Assembly: GCF_002844275.1 (NCBI RefSeq)
Contig: NZ_NXGX01000014.1
Location: forward strand, 1-39,970
Direction: 5' to 3'
Length of the DNA: 39,970 nt
DNA from: Thalassospira lohafexi
GTDB taxonomy: Bacteria > Pseudomonadota > Alphaproteobacteria > Rhodospirillales > Thalassospiraceae
The position numbers and the translations under genes were made by a program. The notes under the pieces were generated by a model that was not told the DNA's origin, ran no database searches, and saw only the letters and a program-made list of their open reading frames with translations. Shown here in pieces: positions 8,992-17,790 of the stretch. The first letter of the stretch is position 1, and each line of letters opens with the position of its first letter.

Positions 8992-9018
8992 AACGGCGAC
9001 CCAAAAAGGATCGCCGTT
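8992..9018 (-). terminator. Hairpin terminator after the helicase gene
   Basis: AACGGCGA at 8992-8999 pairs with TCGCCGTT at 9011-9018. On the minus strand the stem is followed by TTTTG. It lies just beyond the helicase stop and before the S4 gene, so read-through or a separate S4 promoter would be needed. Confidence 0.65.
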
Positions 9019-9041
9019 CTGGAAATTCATATGCTACGCGA

Positions 9042-11987
9042 TCAGCCTTTGGCTTCAAGCATTTCCTTAAGCTTGGCAAAGGGCGAGTCTTCGTTGATCT
9101 TGTTTTCTTTCACCGGTGCAGGATTGCGCCCACCCGGTTTTCCAGAACGATCACCGTTACCACCACCACGGTTCGGACGATTACCGCCCTTACCTTTTGG
9201 CGCGCCTTTGCCACCGCGTGCGTCCTGACGCGGACCGCGCTGACCACGACCAGCAGCACCACCGCCGCGCTTGCGACGATCAACCCGGACGAAGAATTTA
9301 ACTTCGACCAGCTCATCACCATCCGCGTCGGTTTCAACCGGCTTTGCATCGGCGGCGTCTTCACCTGCACCCGCCTCGGCCTTGGCAACAACAGGTTCAG
9401 TTGCTGCTTCTGGTTCTTTGGCGGTTTCTTCGGCTTTCGCCTCTACAGGTGTTTGCGTTACTTCGGCTTCGGCTGATGCTGGTGCCTCTGCAGCCGGCTC
9501 AGCATCCGCCTTGACGGCTTCCTTGGCTGCATCAGCATTTTCTGCTTTCGCAGGTGCTGGTGCATTTTTCTCGGCGTCTTTGGCTTCAAGCGTCGATTTC
9601 TTGACCTTGGTCACCTCGGCACGCCAGCCAAGTGCGGTAAACACGCCTTCAGCCTGTTCGACCGTACAGCCCAGAAGTGACAGAAGATCGGGATCAGGAC
9701 GGACTTTGCCGTCGTTTTCCCGTGCCTTCTGACGCAGCAATGCGGCAAAGCGTTCGAGCATATCAACACGTGCAGCCAAAGGCCCCACCGGCATATAGCC
9801 AGCCGCCAGATAGAACCCCTTGGAGTTCGCCCGGTCATTGGGCACCGACGTGCGGCCCGCAGGCGGCAATTCTGGCAATGCATCAAGTTCGCGCGCAACG
9901 GCCCAAAGAATACCACGCAGCTCAACCGGATCGGGCTTAAGCGCGTCAAGCACATGGACGGTTTCAACGCCCAAACGCACGCCAAGCTTGGCAAGTGCTT
10001 TGCGGTCTTCGTCCGACAAATCCTTGACCAGGCTTTCAAGTTCCGAACGCGGAACACAACCCAGACCTTCGTTCAGCTGGAACAAAAGACCCCGAATTGG
10101 CCCGGAAAGCTGACAGTCACGCAGACGGGTCAGCATTTTAAGCCGCGTTTCGATATGGGAATTGATGAAATTCTGCAGACGTGTTCGCACACGTTCGCGG
10201 GTCGGACCGTCAAAGAACTCGCTGTCGATCACATGGACCTCAGGAGACAGAACCGTGTCACCTTTTTTCAGCACGCCAACCTGCGCACCGCTCCAAATGA
10301 CATCGAGCTGCCCATTCACCGAGAATTTATCGTCTTCATCGGTTTCAAGTTGTTTGACGCGCTGGGCGATTTCGCCTGTCAACGCGCGACGTGCGGCACT
10401 GGCAATTGCCTTGCCTTCGAAAGCAGCATCGGTTTCATCAGCGATGAAACGGAATCCTTCAAGACGGCCGACAAATTCACCTTCGACCTGTACTTCACCA
10501 TTCGCAGTGATGGTAGACATGAGTTCAGACTTGTCCTTGAGACTTTTCAATAAAACCGAAGTTCGTCTATCGACGAACCTTTGGGTCAGGCGTTCATGTA
10601 GCACATCTGACAGCTTGTCCTCAATGGCACGTGTACGTTCCTGCCAATGATTGGCATCTTCGAGCCAGTGATGCTTATGCGATACATATGTCCAGACGCG
10701 AATACCTGCCAAACGTGATGATAACTGATCGATATCACCATCATAACGATCCAGACGCAAGACTTGTTCGCCCAACCAGTCGATTGGCAGTCTGCTTCCT
10801 GGTTTCGCCAGATAACGATAGATAGATGTTAGCAGCCTTGGATGCGTATCGGTATGGATATTTCTAAAGTCTGGAATCTGGCAGATTTCCCAAAGCAATT
10901 GCACCCGATCTGGTGCCGTTGCAATCCGTGCAACATCCTCGTTCTGGGCCAGATGCTCCAACATAATTTCATCGACCGGCTCGCGCGCCAAAATCAGGGT
11001 CGGGTCCTCTGACCGTCGACGCAATGATTTTTGCAGCGCATCGACGCTGCGAAATTCAAGTCGCGCATTGCGCCAGAACACTTTTGCCAGCGGTTCGAAT
11101 TCATGTGATTCGATTTGTTCGATGATGTCGGGATCAATCCCCGAAAGGTTGCCCGTCACCCCGAACGACCCATTGTTCATGTGGCGTCCTGCACGCCCGG
11201 CAATCTGTGCGGTTTCCGCCGCCGAAAGCGACCGATTGAATTTGCCATCATACTTGTGCATGGCGGCAAAGGCGACATGGTCAAGATCAAGGTTAAGCCC
11301 CATGCCGATTGCGTCCGTCGCAATCAGATGCTCAACCTCGCCATTCTGGAACATTTCGACTTGGGCATTACGCGTACGCGGGCTCAGCGCGCCAAGCACC
11401 ACCGCCGCCCCGCCCTTCTGACGGCGCACCAGTTCGGCAACGGCGTACACTTCCTGTGCTGAAAACGTCACAATGGCCGATTGAGACGGAAGACGCTGGA
11501 TTTTCTTGGCCCCGTTATAGGTCAGGGTCGAAAAACGCGCGCGCGTGTCAAATTCAACATTCTCAACCAGCTTGCGGATCACCGGACGAATGGTTTCCGC
11601 CCCCATAAACATGGTTTCCGAACGTCCGCGTGCATGCAATAGCCGGTCGGTAAACACATGCCCGCGCTCAGGATCGGCGCACATCTGGATTTCATCAACG
11701 CCCAGGAATTCCACCTGCTTGGCCACCGGCATGGCCTCGACCGTGCACATGAAATAACGGGCTGTTTTGGGCAGAATGCGTTCTTCGCCGGTAATCAGCG
11801 CCACCGCACCCTTGCCGACCTTGGCCACCGCGCGGTCATAATTTTCGCGCGCCAAAAGACGCAGCGGGAACCCGATCATCCCGGTCGTGTGTGCCAACAT
11901 CCGTTCCATGGCCAGATGGGTCTTGCCGGTGTTGGTCGGCCCCAATATGGCAAGGATACGAGGACCGGATCGGGTTGAAATCTGCAT
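9042..11987 (-). CDS. SUV3-like DExH RNA/DNA helicase with long low-complexity C-terminus
   Basis: The 981-aa product has Walker A GPTNTGKTH at about residue 16, a DEIQ box (GVDEIQMCADPERGHVFTDR), a second RecA domain (VVLGALSPRTRN, IATDAIGMGLNLDLDHVAF, QIAGRAGR) and a SUV3-type C-terminal helical region. Mitochondrial SUV3 works with a 3' exonuclease in RNA decay; the bacterial role is not settled. From about residue 790 the sequence becomes Ala/Glu/Lys-rich, then Arg/Gly-rich (RRKRGGGAAGRGQRG), ending in a short SPFAKLKEMLEAKG motif. Such RG-rich tails often bind RNA (inference). The ATG at 11987 is preferred over the TTG one codon earlier because AAAGAG precedes it. Confidence 0.88.
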   Translation of the reverse strand: MQISTRSGPRILAILGPTNTGKTHLAMERMLAHTTGMIGFPLRLLARENYDRAVAKVGKGAVALITGEERILPKTARYFMCTVEAMPVAKQVEFLGVDEIQMCADPERGHVFTDRLLHARGRSETMFMGAETIRPVIRKLVENVEFDTRARFSTLTYNGAKKIQRLPSQSAIVTFSAQEVYAVAELVRRQKGGAAVVLGALSPRTRNAQVEMFQNGEVEHLIATDAIGMGLNLDLDHVAFAAMHKYDGKFNRSLSAAETAQIAGRAGRHMNNGSFGVTGNLSGIDPDIIEQIESHEFEPLAKVFWRNARLEFRSVDALQKSLRRRSEDPTLILAREPVDEIMLEHLAQNEDVARIATAPDRVQLLWEICQIPDFRNIHTDTHPRLLTSIYRYLAKPGSRLPIDWLGEQVLRLDRYDGDIDQLSSRLAGIRVWTYVSHKHHWLEDANHWQERTRAIEDKLSDVLHERLTQRFVDRRTSVLLKSLKDKSELMSTITANGEVQVEGEFVGRLEGFRFIADETDAAFEGKAIASAARRALTGEIAQRVKQLETDEDDKFSVNGQLDVIWSGAQVGVLKKGDTVLSPEVHVIDSEFFDGPTRERVRTRLQNFINSHIETRLKMLTRLRDCQLSGPIRGLLFQLNEGLGCVPRSELESLVKDLSDEDRKALAKLGVRLGVETVHVLDALKPDPVELRGILWAVARELDALPELPPAGRTSVPNDRANSKGFYLAAGYMPVGPLAARVDMLERFAALLRQKARENDGKVRPDPDLLSLLGCTVEQAEGVFTALGWRAEVTKVKKSTLEAKDAEKNAPAPAKAENADAAKEAVKADAEPAAEAPASAEAEVTQTPVEAKAEETAKEPEAATEPVVAKAEAGAGEDAADAKPVETDADGDELVEVKFFVRVDRRKRGGGAAGRGQRGPRQDARGGKGAPKGKGGNRPNRGGGNGDRSGKPGGRNPAPVKENKINEDSPFAKLKEMLEAKG

Positions 11988-12127
11988 CAAACTCTTTCAA
12001 TGGACAGCCCAACGATCCGGGCCGCCCCATTCATCTGGCCTTTCAACACTCGAACCGCTGGAATGTCAAGCATTCAGCCCGCAGCCTCCCATGCGTCCGA
12101 CGCAGGACCAAACAGTCTGTGGGGAAA

Positions 12128-12598
12128 TTACGGTGTGTCGGGCTCGTCCATCTCAAGCAATCTGGCCCCCGGCCCGGCCTGTGCCAACTCATCATAAGGG
12201 TTGCGCAAGGGACAGTCGGAAATTGACAGACACCCACAACCGATACATTGCCCCAATTGATCCCGAAGCCGGGTCAATTGATCAATCCGTTCATTCAGAT
12301 CATCACGCCACTGCGAGGACAGCTTTGCCCAGTCCTCGGCTGTTGGCACCGTATTGCGTGGCAATTTATCAAGGGCTGCCCCAATTTCTGCAAGCGGAAT
12401 ACCCGTTTTTTGCGCCACCTTGATAATCGCAAGCTTCCGCAGGATACCGCGATGAAAACGGCGTTGATTGCCATCGGTCCGGATGGAACTGATCAGGCCT
12501 TTACGCTCGTAAAAATGAACGGCCGAGACGGAAATTCCGCAACGACGTGCGACATCGCCAACACTTAAATATCGCTGTAATGGTCCGACTTCCGCCAT
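12128..12598 (-). CDS. soxR: Redox-sensitive [2Fe-2S] transcriptional activator SoxR
   Basis: This MerR-family regulator has an N-terminal winged helix ([20 protein letters not shown]), a dimerisation helix, and the SoxR cluster motif C-x2-C-x-C-x5-C ([12 protein letters not shown]) near the C-terminus. Start choice: the ATG at 12598 has AGGGAA upstream and gives 156 aa, matching the usual SoxR length of about 154; a TTG 24 bp further out is unlikely. SoxR senses redox-cycling compounds through oxidation of its 2Fe-2S cluster and activates promoters with over-long spacers. It is divergent from a reductase/monooxygenase operon whose promoter carries a SoxR-type palindrome, which is its likely target. 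Confidence 0.95.
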   Translation of the reverse strand: MAEVGPLQRYLSVGDVARRCGISVSAVHFYERKGLISSIRTDGNQRRFHRGILRKLAIIKVAQKTGIPLAEIGAALDKLPRNTVPTAEDWAKLSSQWRDDLNERIDQLTRLRDQLGQCIGCGCLSISDCPLRNPYDELAQAGPGARLLEMDEPDTP

Positions 12599-12643
12599 TT
12601 TTAGGTTCCCTGCCTGTGACAAACAGAATGCGTACCTTCCTGC

Positions 12644-12674
12644 TTGACCTGAACTATAGTTAAGGTTTTATAGC
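12644..12674 (+). promoter_or_regulatory. SoxR-dependent promoter with 19-bp spacer and palindromic SoxR box
   Basis: The -35 is TTGACC (12644-12649) and the -10 is TATAGC (12669-12674), separated by 19 bp. The spacer region holds the near-perfect palindrome ACCTGAACTATAGTTAAGGT at 12647-12666. MerR/SoxR activators act on promoters with 19-20 bp spacers containing the operator. It drives the FMN reductase gene to the right and may also repress soxR. Confidence 0.85.
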
Positions 12675-12712
12675 ATTACTCCTTGTTGCGAAAATATCAA
12701 GGAGTCAAACCC

Positions 12713-13318
12713 GTGAAAGAGACATTCAATCTTGCTGTCATTTACGGCAGTGCGCGTGAAGGACGGTTCTGTGACACGGTCGCGAACTGGGCTGTCGAAA
12801 CCCTGAAAAAAGACCCCGAGCTGTCCGTTGAAACGATTGATCCTGCTGTTCTGGACCTTCCGTCACGTCATGTTGACGACCAGCATCCCGGCATTGGCGA
12901 ACTCCACACGGCCCTGAGCGAGGCGGACGCCTTCATCGTCGTCACCCCGGAATATAATCACAGTTTTACCGGCGAGCTTAAGTTGCTGATTGATGCCGCG
13001 AAACCGCAATGGCGGCGCAAACCGCTGGCATTTGTATCCTATGGCGGGATGTCTGGCGGCTTGCGCGCTGTTGAACAGTTGCGCCTTGTCTTTGCTGAAC
13101 TGCACGTTGTCACCATGCGCGACGTGGTCAGTTTTGCCAATGTTTGGGACCTATTTGACTCCCAAGGGCAGCCAATCAACGCCACCAGCAGCGAAAATGC
13201 CCTGAACAACATGGTCGGTGACTTGAAGTGGTGGGCAACAGCCCTTCGAAATGCCCGCTATCCGCATGCACAACAAGCATCACAGGCACCGCAAAAGGTG
13301 CTGGAGGTTTGTGCATGA
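12713..13318 (+). CDS. NADPH-dependent FMN reductase / quinone reductase family flavoprotein
   Basis: The 201-aa product has the flavodoxin-like FMN-binding start (LAVIYGSAREGRFCDTVANW) and the TPEYNHSFTGELKLLIDAA segment typical of NAD(P)H-dependent FMN/quinone/azo reductases. The GTG at 12713 is chosen because AAGGAG lies 8 nt upstream; the longer TTG version has no such site and would start almost on the promoter. The gene is the first in a two-gene operon behind a SoxR-type promoter. A role in two-electron reduction of quinones or other redox-cycling compounds, avoiding superoxide formation, is a reasonable inference. The substrate is unknown. Confidence 0.9.
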   Translation: MKETFNLAVIYGSAREGRFCDTVANWAVETLKKDPELSVETIDPAVLDLPSRHVDDQHPGIGELHTALSEADAFIVVTPEYNHSFTGELKLLIDAAKPQWRRKPLAFVSYGGMSGGLRAVEQLRLVFAELHVVTMRDVVSFANVWDLFDSQGQPINATSSENALNNMVGDLKWWATALRNARYPHAQQASQAPQKVLEVCA

Positions 13319-13644
13319 GTGATCCCCATCAAACACCGACGGATGAAATCATCACCATCAGTCAGGTTACACCAAAACCCGGCCAATATGATGCCTTTGT
13401 CACGCTTCAGACAGCATTTCAAACCCGCGTCGCCCCGGAAATCGACGGCCTTCTTGGCGGGCGTTTGTTCCGCGGAGACGACGGAAAAACGCTTGTCATC
13501 ATGTCCCGTTTTCGATCTCGCGCGGACCTGAACAACTGGACGTCATCCCCCCGGTTTGCCGAGCACATGCTCCGTGTTCGACCAATGATTGAACCGGCAA
13601 ACCCCGGCTGGTTCACCGTCCTTTACCAGTCAGGCAACGTTTAA
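13315..13644 (+). CDS. ABM-type (antibiotic biosynthesis monooxygenase fold) protein
   Basis: The 109-aa product has the dimeric alpha/beta-barrel pattern of the ABM family: ITISQVTPKPGQYDAF, a central strand with LLGGRLFRGDDGKTLVIMSRF, and RADLNNWTSSPRFAEH. These small proteins include quinol and heme monooxygenases, but many have no known substrate. The start overlaps the reductase stop (ATGA) and has GGAGG 7 nt upstream; a longer frame reaching back to 13228 would lie inside the reductase. Translational coupling to the reductase and the shared SoxR promoter suggest both act on the same redox-active compound. A strong terminator follows. Confidence 0.85.
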   Translation: MSDPHQTPTDEIITISQVTPKPGQYDAFVTLQTAFQTRVAPEIDGLLGGRLFRGDDGKTLVIMSRFRSRADLNNWTSSPRFAEHMLRVRPMIEPANPGWFTVLYQSGNV

Positions 13645-13748
13645 GCCCACGCACATTATCCTGTGCAAGCGATGCAATTGCGTTTCGGAAATCCCTTGGA
13701 CCTGCCCCCTTGCGCCACCCGCCGAAGGGGACTGTTCCGAAACACAAA

Positions 13749-13774
13749 ACGGGGCGACCAACCGGTCGCCCCGT
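13749..13774. terminator. Bidirectional terminator between ABM gene and hpf-like gene
   Basis: An 11-bp perfect stem (ACGGGGCGACC at 13749-13759, its complement at 13764-13774) has an AACC loop. T-rich sequence follows on both strands (CCTTTATTT on plus, TTTTGTGTTT on minus), so it can end both convergent transcripts. Confidence 0.92.
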
Positions 13775-13799
13775 CCTTTATTTAATCCCAACAGGGACC

Positions 13800-14126
13800 T
13801 TAATGGTTCCGCATCTTATCGGCATATTCCTTGAGCTGTCGACGGGCGGCCTGAAAACTGTTTTTAAGTGCGATGTAGACATCCTCATGGGCGTGATCGG
13901 CACTGTCGCGTTTCACCATGATTTCCTTGCCCGGCACATGGATGCCGAAATGCACGGCAAAGCGATTTCCGTGTTTATGAGACGCTTGCGGACGTTCGAC
14001 AATGACATGACAACTGGTCATGCGATCAAAGGTGTCTTCGAGTTTTTGCACCTTGTAATGAATACGCTCATCAAGCGCATCTGACTGATCAACATCGCGA
14101 TAGGTGATCTGAACGGGAACGTTCAT
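13800..14126 (-). CDS. Short-form ribosome hibernation factor, HPF/RaiA family
   Basis: The 108-aa product matches the N-terminal ribosome-binding domain of the HPF/RaiA/YfiA family (VPVQITYRDVDQSDALDERI, KLEDTFDRMTSCHVIVE, DVYIALKNSFQAARRQLKEY), with no long-form dimerisation domain. The ATG at 14126 has GGAGG upstream; longer versions to 14207 are unlikely. Family members bind the 30S decoding centre and silence ribosomes in stationary phase or stress. A consensus FNR/FixK-type site lies upstream at 14305-14318 with a possible -10 (TATCCT on minus, 14281-14276) close to ideal class II spacing. That suggests induction by low oxygen (inference). The gene is divergent from htpG. Confidence 0.85.
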   Translation of the reverse strand: MNVPVQITYRDVDQSDALDERIHYKVQKLEDTFDRMTSCHVIVERPQASHKHGNRFAVHFGIHVPGKEIMVKRDSADHAHEDVYIALKNSFQAARRQLKEYADKMRNH

Positions 14127-14303
14127 GATACGGCCTCCTGTTATACAGCCTTGGACGTGTAGCAGGGCATTGCACCCCACCGTTTCACCCCGGATACTTT
14201 GCAGCATCGGGACATTTGGGAACGCATATTGTGTGGTTTGCGCGCCCCCGGAAAAAACCGTCTATATCTATACTTAGGATAGAGGACTTGCGCTGCAAGG
14301 TGC

Positions 14304-14330
14304 CTTGACGCATATCAAGCACGGCTTATG
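14304..14330 (+). promoter_or_regulatory. Possible heat-shock (sigma-32/RpoH) promoter for htpG
   Basis: CTTGAC (14304-14309) and CTTATG (14325-14330) are separated by 15 bp. This resembles the alphaproteobacterial RpoH promoter pattern CTTG...CYTATNT with one mismatch in the -10. It overlaps the FNR-type box and points toward htpG. Confidence 0.4.
14305..14318. promoter_or_regulatory. FNR/FixK-type binding site (TTGAC-GCAT-ATCAA)
   Basis: The 14-mer fits the anaerobox consensus TTGAY-N4-RTCAA exactly. Its centre (14311.5) is about 33 bp from the centre of a TATCCT hexamer on the minus strand, close to a class II activator arrangement for the hpf-like gene. No matching -10 is seen for htpG at that spacing. 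Confidence 0.7.
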
Positions 14331-14413
14331 CTTTAACCCTTTGAGTTGCTGAACCTTCTGCCAATATCGGGGATGGTCAGTAGATGATTGAAATACAGGA
14401 GAAAAAAGAGGTC

Positions 14414-16294
14414 ATGACGGAAGAAAAAATGCGGTTCGAGGCCGAGGTTAGCCGACTGCTCGATATCGTTGTCCATTCGCTTTATTCCAACAAGGACATC
14501 TTCCTGCGCGAGCTGATCTCAAACGCATCCGATGCGTGTGACAAGCTGCGCTATGAAGCAATTGCCAATCCGGATCTGCTTGCAGGGGATGCTGACTTCA
14601 AGGTCCGCCTGCTGACCGATGATGTTCGTAATGTTCTGACGATTGCCGACAACGGGATCGGGATGAACAAGGACGACCTGATTGACAACCTTGGCACCAT
14701 TGCCAATTCCGGCACCGCCAAATTCCTTGATGCTGTTGCCAAATCCGACGCGCCAAAAGATGTCGATCTAATCGGTCAGTTTGGGGTCGGGTTTTATTCA
14801 GCCTTCATGGTCGCTGGCAAAGTCGATGTCGTCAGTAAAAAAGCCGGTGAAGATCAGGCGTGGAAATGGTCATCGGACGGCAAAGGTGAATACACCATCG
14901 CCGAGGCCGAAATGGAAGGCCACGGCACGCAGATCACCCTGCATCTGACCGACGAATACAAAGAATTCACCGACGAACACCGCCTGAAACACATCGTCAA
15001 AACCTATTCCGATCATATCGGCATTCCGGTTGTTCTGATGAAGGGCGACGGGGACGAGACGCTGAACGAGGCGTCCGCCCTTTGGACCCGGCCAAAATCA
15101 GAAATCACCGAAGAACAATACAAAGAGTTTTACAAACATAACTCCCACGCCTTCGATGATCCTTGGAAAACCATCCATTACCGCGCCGAAGGTGCGATTG
15201 AATATACCGGCCTTCTTTATCTGCCGACCATGCGTCCGTTCGATCTGTATGAGCCGCAACGCAAAGGCCACCTGAAACTTTACGTGCGCAAGGTGTTCAT
15301 CACCGAGGGTGCCGATGACCTTCTGCCACCATGGCTTCGCTTTGTGTCTGGCGTGGTTGACAGTCAGGACCTTCCGCTCAACGTTTCGCGTGAGATGCTC
15401 CAGCACAATCCGGTCCTGACCAAAATCAAAAACGGCCTGACCAAGAAAATCCTGTCCGAACTTGAAACAGCGGCGAAAAAAGATGCCGAAGGGTTCGAAA
15501 CCTTCTGGGAAAACTTTGGCGCCGTCGTCAAGGAAGGCCTGTATGAGGATCCGTCAAACCGCGACCGTATCCTCAAGATCGCCAAATTCCGCTCAACCAA
15601 GGATGATGGCTGGACCACGCTTGCCGACTATGTCGAACGCATGAAGGATGGCCAGAAGGCGATTTACTACATCAGCGGCGAAGACATCGAGGCCCTTAAA
15701 CGCAGCCCACAGCTTGAAGGCTTTGCCGCCAAGGGCATCGAAGTCCTGCTTCTGACCGATCCGGTTGACGAATTCTGGCTGCCATCGGTTGGCCAGTTTG
15801 ACGAAAAAGACTTCAAATCCGTCACCCGTGGCGGTGCCGACCTCAATGACGTCAAGGCCGATGACAAAGACGATGCCAAGGACGACAAAAAGGACGATGC
15901 CGCAAGTGACGCATCGCTTGATGCCCTGATTGCGTCGATCAAGATCGCCCTTGGCGACGGGATCAAGGACGTTCGGGAATCGGATCGCCTGACCAGTTCG
16001 GCCTGCTGCCTGATTGCCGATGAAACCGGCATGGATTTGCGCATGGAACGCCTGATGAAGCAGCACAACCGTGTGGATCAAATCAGCCCGCGTATCCTTG
16101 AAATCAATGCCAAGCACAGCCTGATCAAAAAGCTGTCAGACATTGCGATTAAGGATGCCAAGGCCCCGATCCTGAATGACGCGGCCCTGCTTCTGCTTGA
16201 TCAGGCCCGTATTCTTGAGGGCGAGGCGCTTCCTGATCCGGTCAATTTTGCACGTCGGTTGGATTTGATCATGGAAAAGGGTTTGGGCGCTTAA
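14414..16294 (+). CDS. htpG: Molecular chaperone HtpG (Hsp90)
   Basis: The 626-aa product has the Hsp90 GHKL ATPase domain (HSLYSNKDIFLRELISNASD with the ATP/Mg Asn, ADNGIGM, GQFGVGFYSAFMV), a middle domain with the catalytic Arg loop (PLNVSREMLQ), and a C-terminal dimerisation domain. The C-terminal domain follows an Asp/Lys-rich linker at about residues 485-505. Start: the ATG at 14414 has AGAGG 4 nt upstream and gives a typical N-terminus (MTEEKMRFEAEVSRLL); an in-frame ATG at 14384 would add ten residues and cannot be excluded. The leader may carry an RpoH promoter. A terminator follows at once, so it is monocistronic. Confidence 0.96.
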   Translation: MTEEKMRFEAEVSRLLDIVVHSLYSNKDIFLRELISNASDACDKLRYEAIANPDLLAGDADFKVRLLTDDVRNVLTIADNGIGMNKDDLIDNLGTIANSGTAKFLDAVAKSDAPKDVDLIGQFGVGFYSAFMVAGKVDVVSKKAGEDQAWKWSSDGKGEYTIAEAEMEGHGTQITLHLTDEYKEFTDEHRLKHIVKTYSDHIGIPVVLMKGDGDETLNEASALWTRPKSEITEEQYKEFYKHNSHAFDDPWKTIHYRAEGAIEYTGLLYLPTMRPFDLYEPQRKGHLKLYVRKVFITEGADDLLPPWLRFVSGVVDSQDLPLNVSREMLQHNPVLTKIKNGLTKKILSELETAAKKDAEGFETFWENFGAVVKEGLYEDPSNRDRILKIAKFRSTKDDGWTTLADYVERMKDGQKAIYYISGEDIEALKRSPQLEGFAAKGIEVLLLTDPVDEFWLPSVGQFDEKDFKSVTRGGADLNDVKADDKDDAKDDKKDDAASDASLDALIASIKIALGDGIKDVRESDRLTSSACCLIADETGMDLRMERLMKQHNRVDQISPRILEINAKHSLIKKLSDIAIKDAKAPILNDAALLLLDQARILEGEALPDPVNFARRLDLIMEKGLGA

Positions 16295-16320
16295 CCCACC
16301 CCGCTTTCCAATGAACATGC

Positions 16321-16350
16321 AAAACGGCGCGTCAAAAGATGCGCCGTTTT
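16321..16350 (+). terminator. Terminator of htpG
   Basis: A 10-bp perfect stem, AAAACGGCGC at 16321-16330 with GCGCCGTTTT at 16341-16350, is followed by CTTTT. It lies 26 bp after the htpG stop. Confidence 0.9.
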
Positions 16351-16452
16351 CTTTTGGATTTATGCAAAATTTAAAATGCTTATTTACCAACACCGTTCAT
16401 AAAGACCCACATACAAGACAGACCGGAACCCGTCGGGAAGGCCCAAACCACC

Positions 16453-17787
16453 ATGACTGCGATGATGAACTGGCAAAAACTGCTGTCACCGGCCCGGCTT
16501 GGCACCCGTCATTCCAGCGTTGGCGCCTTTGGCCGTTCTGATTTTCACAAGGATTATGACCGGATCATATTTTCCGCAGCATTCCGGCGCCTGCAGCGCA
16601 AGACGCAGGTGCACCCGCTGCCCGAAAATGACAATGTCCATACAAGGCTCACCCACAGCCTTGAGGTGTCCTGCATTGGGCGTTCATTGGGCCTGATGGT
16701 CGGTCATCGGCTGCACGAAAACGGAAGCCTTCCGGCATCGATCGAACCCGATCACATGGCCGCCATTGTGCAGGCTGCCGCCCTGTCGCACGATATCGGC
16801 AACCCGCCCTTTGGCCACGCCGGGGAATATGCCATTCGTCAGTGGTTTGAAGATGCCGCACCGGAATACACATCATCGCTTAGCCCGGAACAGTTCGCCG
16901 ATTTGACCACCTATGAAGGCAATGCGCAGGGGTTTCGTCTTCTGACCAACAAACGGACTGGTCTGTATGATGGCGGCATGCGACTGACCTATGCGACGCT
17001 GGCAAGCTTCATCAAATACCCTTGGTCGGCCGCCGGAAGCCCCTTCCCGCACAAGAAGAAATTCGGGGCCTTCCAAAAGGAATTCGCCCTGCTCGAAGAA
17101 GTCGCCGAGGCGACGGGCCTTATCCGTACGCACGCGCAAGCCTTTTGCCGCCACCCGCTTGTCTATCTGGTCGAGGCCGCCGATGATGTTTGCTACGCCC
17201 TGATTGACATCGAAGACGGGGTTGAACTTGAACTGGTTGATTTCACGGTTCTCGAAAACATGCTGCTGCCGTGTATTTCCGAAGAACTTCCGGCCGAATA
17301 TCACCGCGAAACCAACATCAGCCGCAAAATTTCGTTCCTGCGCGGTAAAATCATAACCGGCTTGCTTGATGCACTGGTCGATGCGTTCGTTGCCAACGAA
17401 GAAGCCCTTCTTGCCGGTGAATGGAAAGGTGAGCTTCTGGGCTCTGCTACTGGCCCCTATAACGAGCTGATCACAACGGCCAAGTCCTTTTCTGAAAAGC
17501 AAATCATCCTTAACCGGCGCAAGGTCCAGATCGAGGTCGGTGCATTCGCACACCTTGAAACTTTGCTTGATACCTTCTGCCGTACGGCCTTTGATGTGCA
17601 CCATGCCACATCTGACGCTGATATTCCCTATCGTGCCGGGCGGGTGCGCGAATTGATCGGCACCGACGCCATGCCGATTGGCGCATCCCTGTATGATCTT
17701 TATCTGGTGATCCTTGATTACGTCTCGGGCATGACCGATGATTTTGCCGCACGCCTTGCGCGCGACATTGGCGGCGGGCAGCACTGA
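16453..17787 (+). CDS. dgt: Deoxyguanosinetriphosphate triphosphohydrolase-like HD hydrolase
   Basis: The 444-aa product has the dGTPase-type core: FGRSDFHKDYDRIIFSAAFR, RLQRKTQVHPLPENDNVHTR, the metal-binding HD motif residues (RLTHSLEV and LSHDIGNPPFGHAGE), and a later conserved YLVEAADDVCYALIDIEDG. Members hydrolyse dNTPs to deoxynucleoside and tripolyphosphate. The fit is to the larger dGTPase class rather than the shorter class common near argS in alphaproteobacteria, so exact specificity is uncertain. The ATG at 16453 has GGGAAGG 11 nt upstream; ATGs at 16462 and 16465 are alternatives. A small membrane protein gene begins 3 bp after the stop. Confidence 0.88.
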   Translation: MTAMMNWQKLLSPARLGTRHSSVGAFGRSDFHKDYDRIIFSAAFRRLQRKTQVHPLPENDNVHTRLTHSLEVSCIGRSLGLMVGHRLHENGSLPASIEPDHMAAIVQAAALSHDIGNPPFGHAGEYAIRQWFEDAAPEYTSSLSPEQFADLTTYEGNAQGFRLLTNKRTGLYDGGMRLTYATLASFIKYPWSAAGSPFPHKKKFGAFQKEFALLEEVAEATGLIRTHAQAFCRHPLVYLVEAADDVCYALIDIEDGVELELVDFTVLENMLLPCISEELPAEYHRETNISRKISFLRGKIITGLLDALVDAFVANEEALLAGEWKGELLGSATGPYNELITTAKSFSEKQIILNRRKVQIEVGAFAHLETLLDTFCRTAFDVHHATSDADIPYRAGRVRELIGTDAMPIGASLYDLYLVILDYVSGMTDDFAARLARDIGGGQH

Positions 17788-17790
17788 CCC

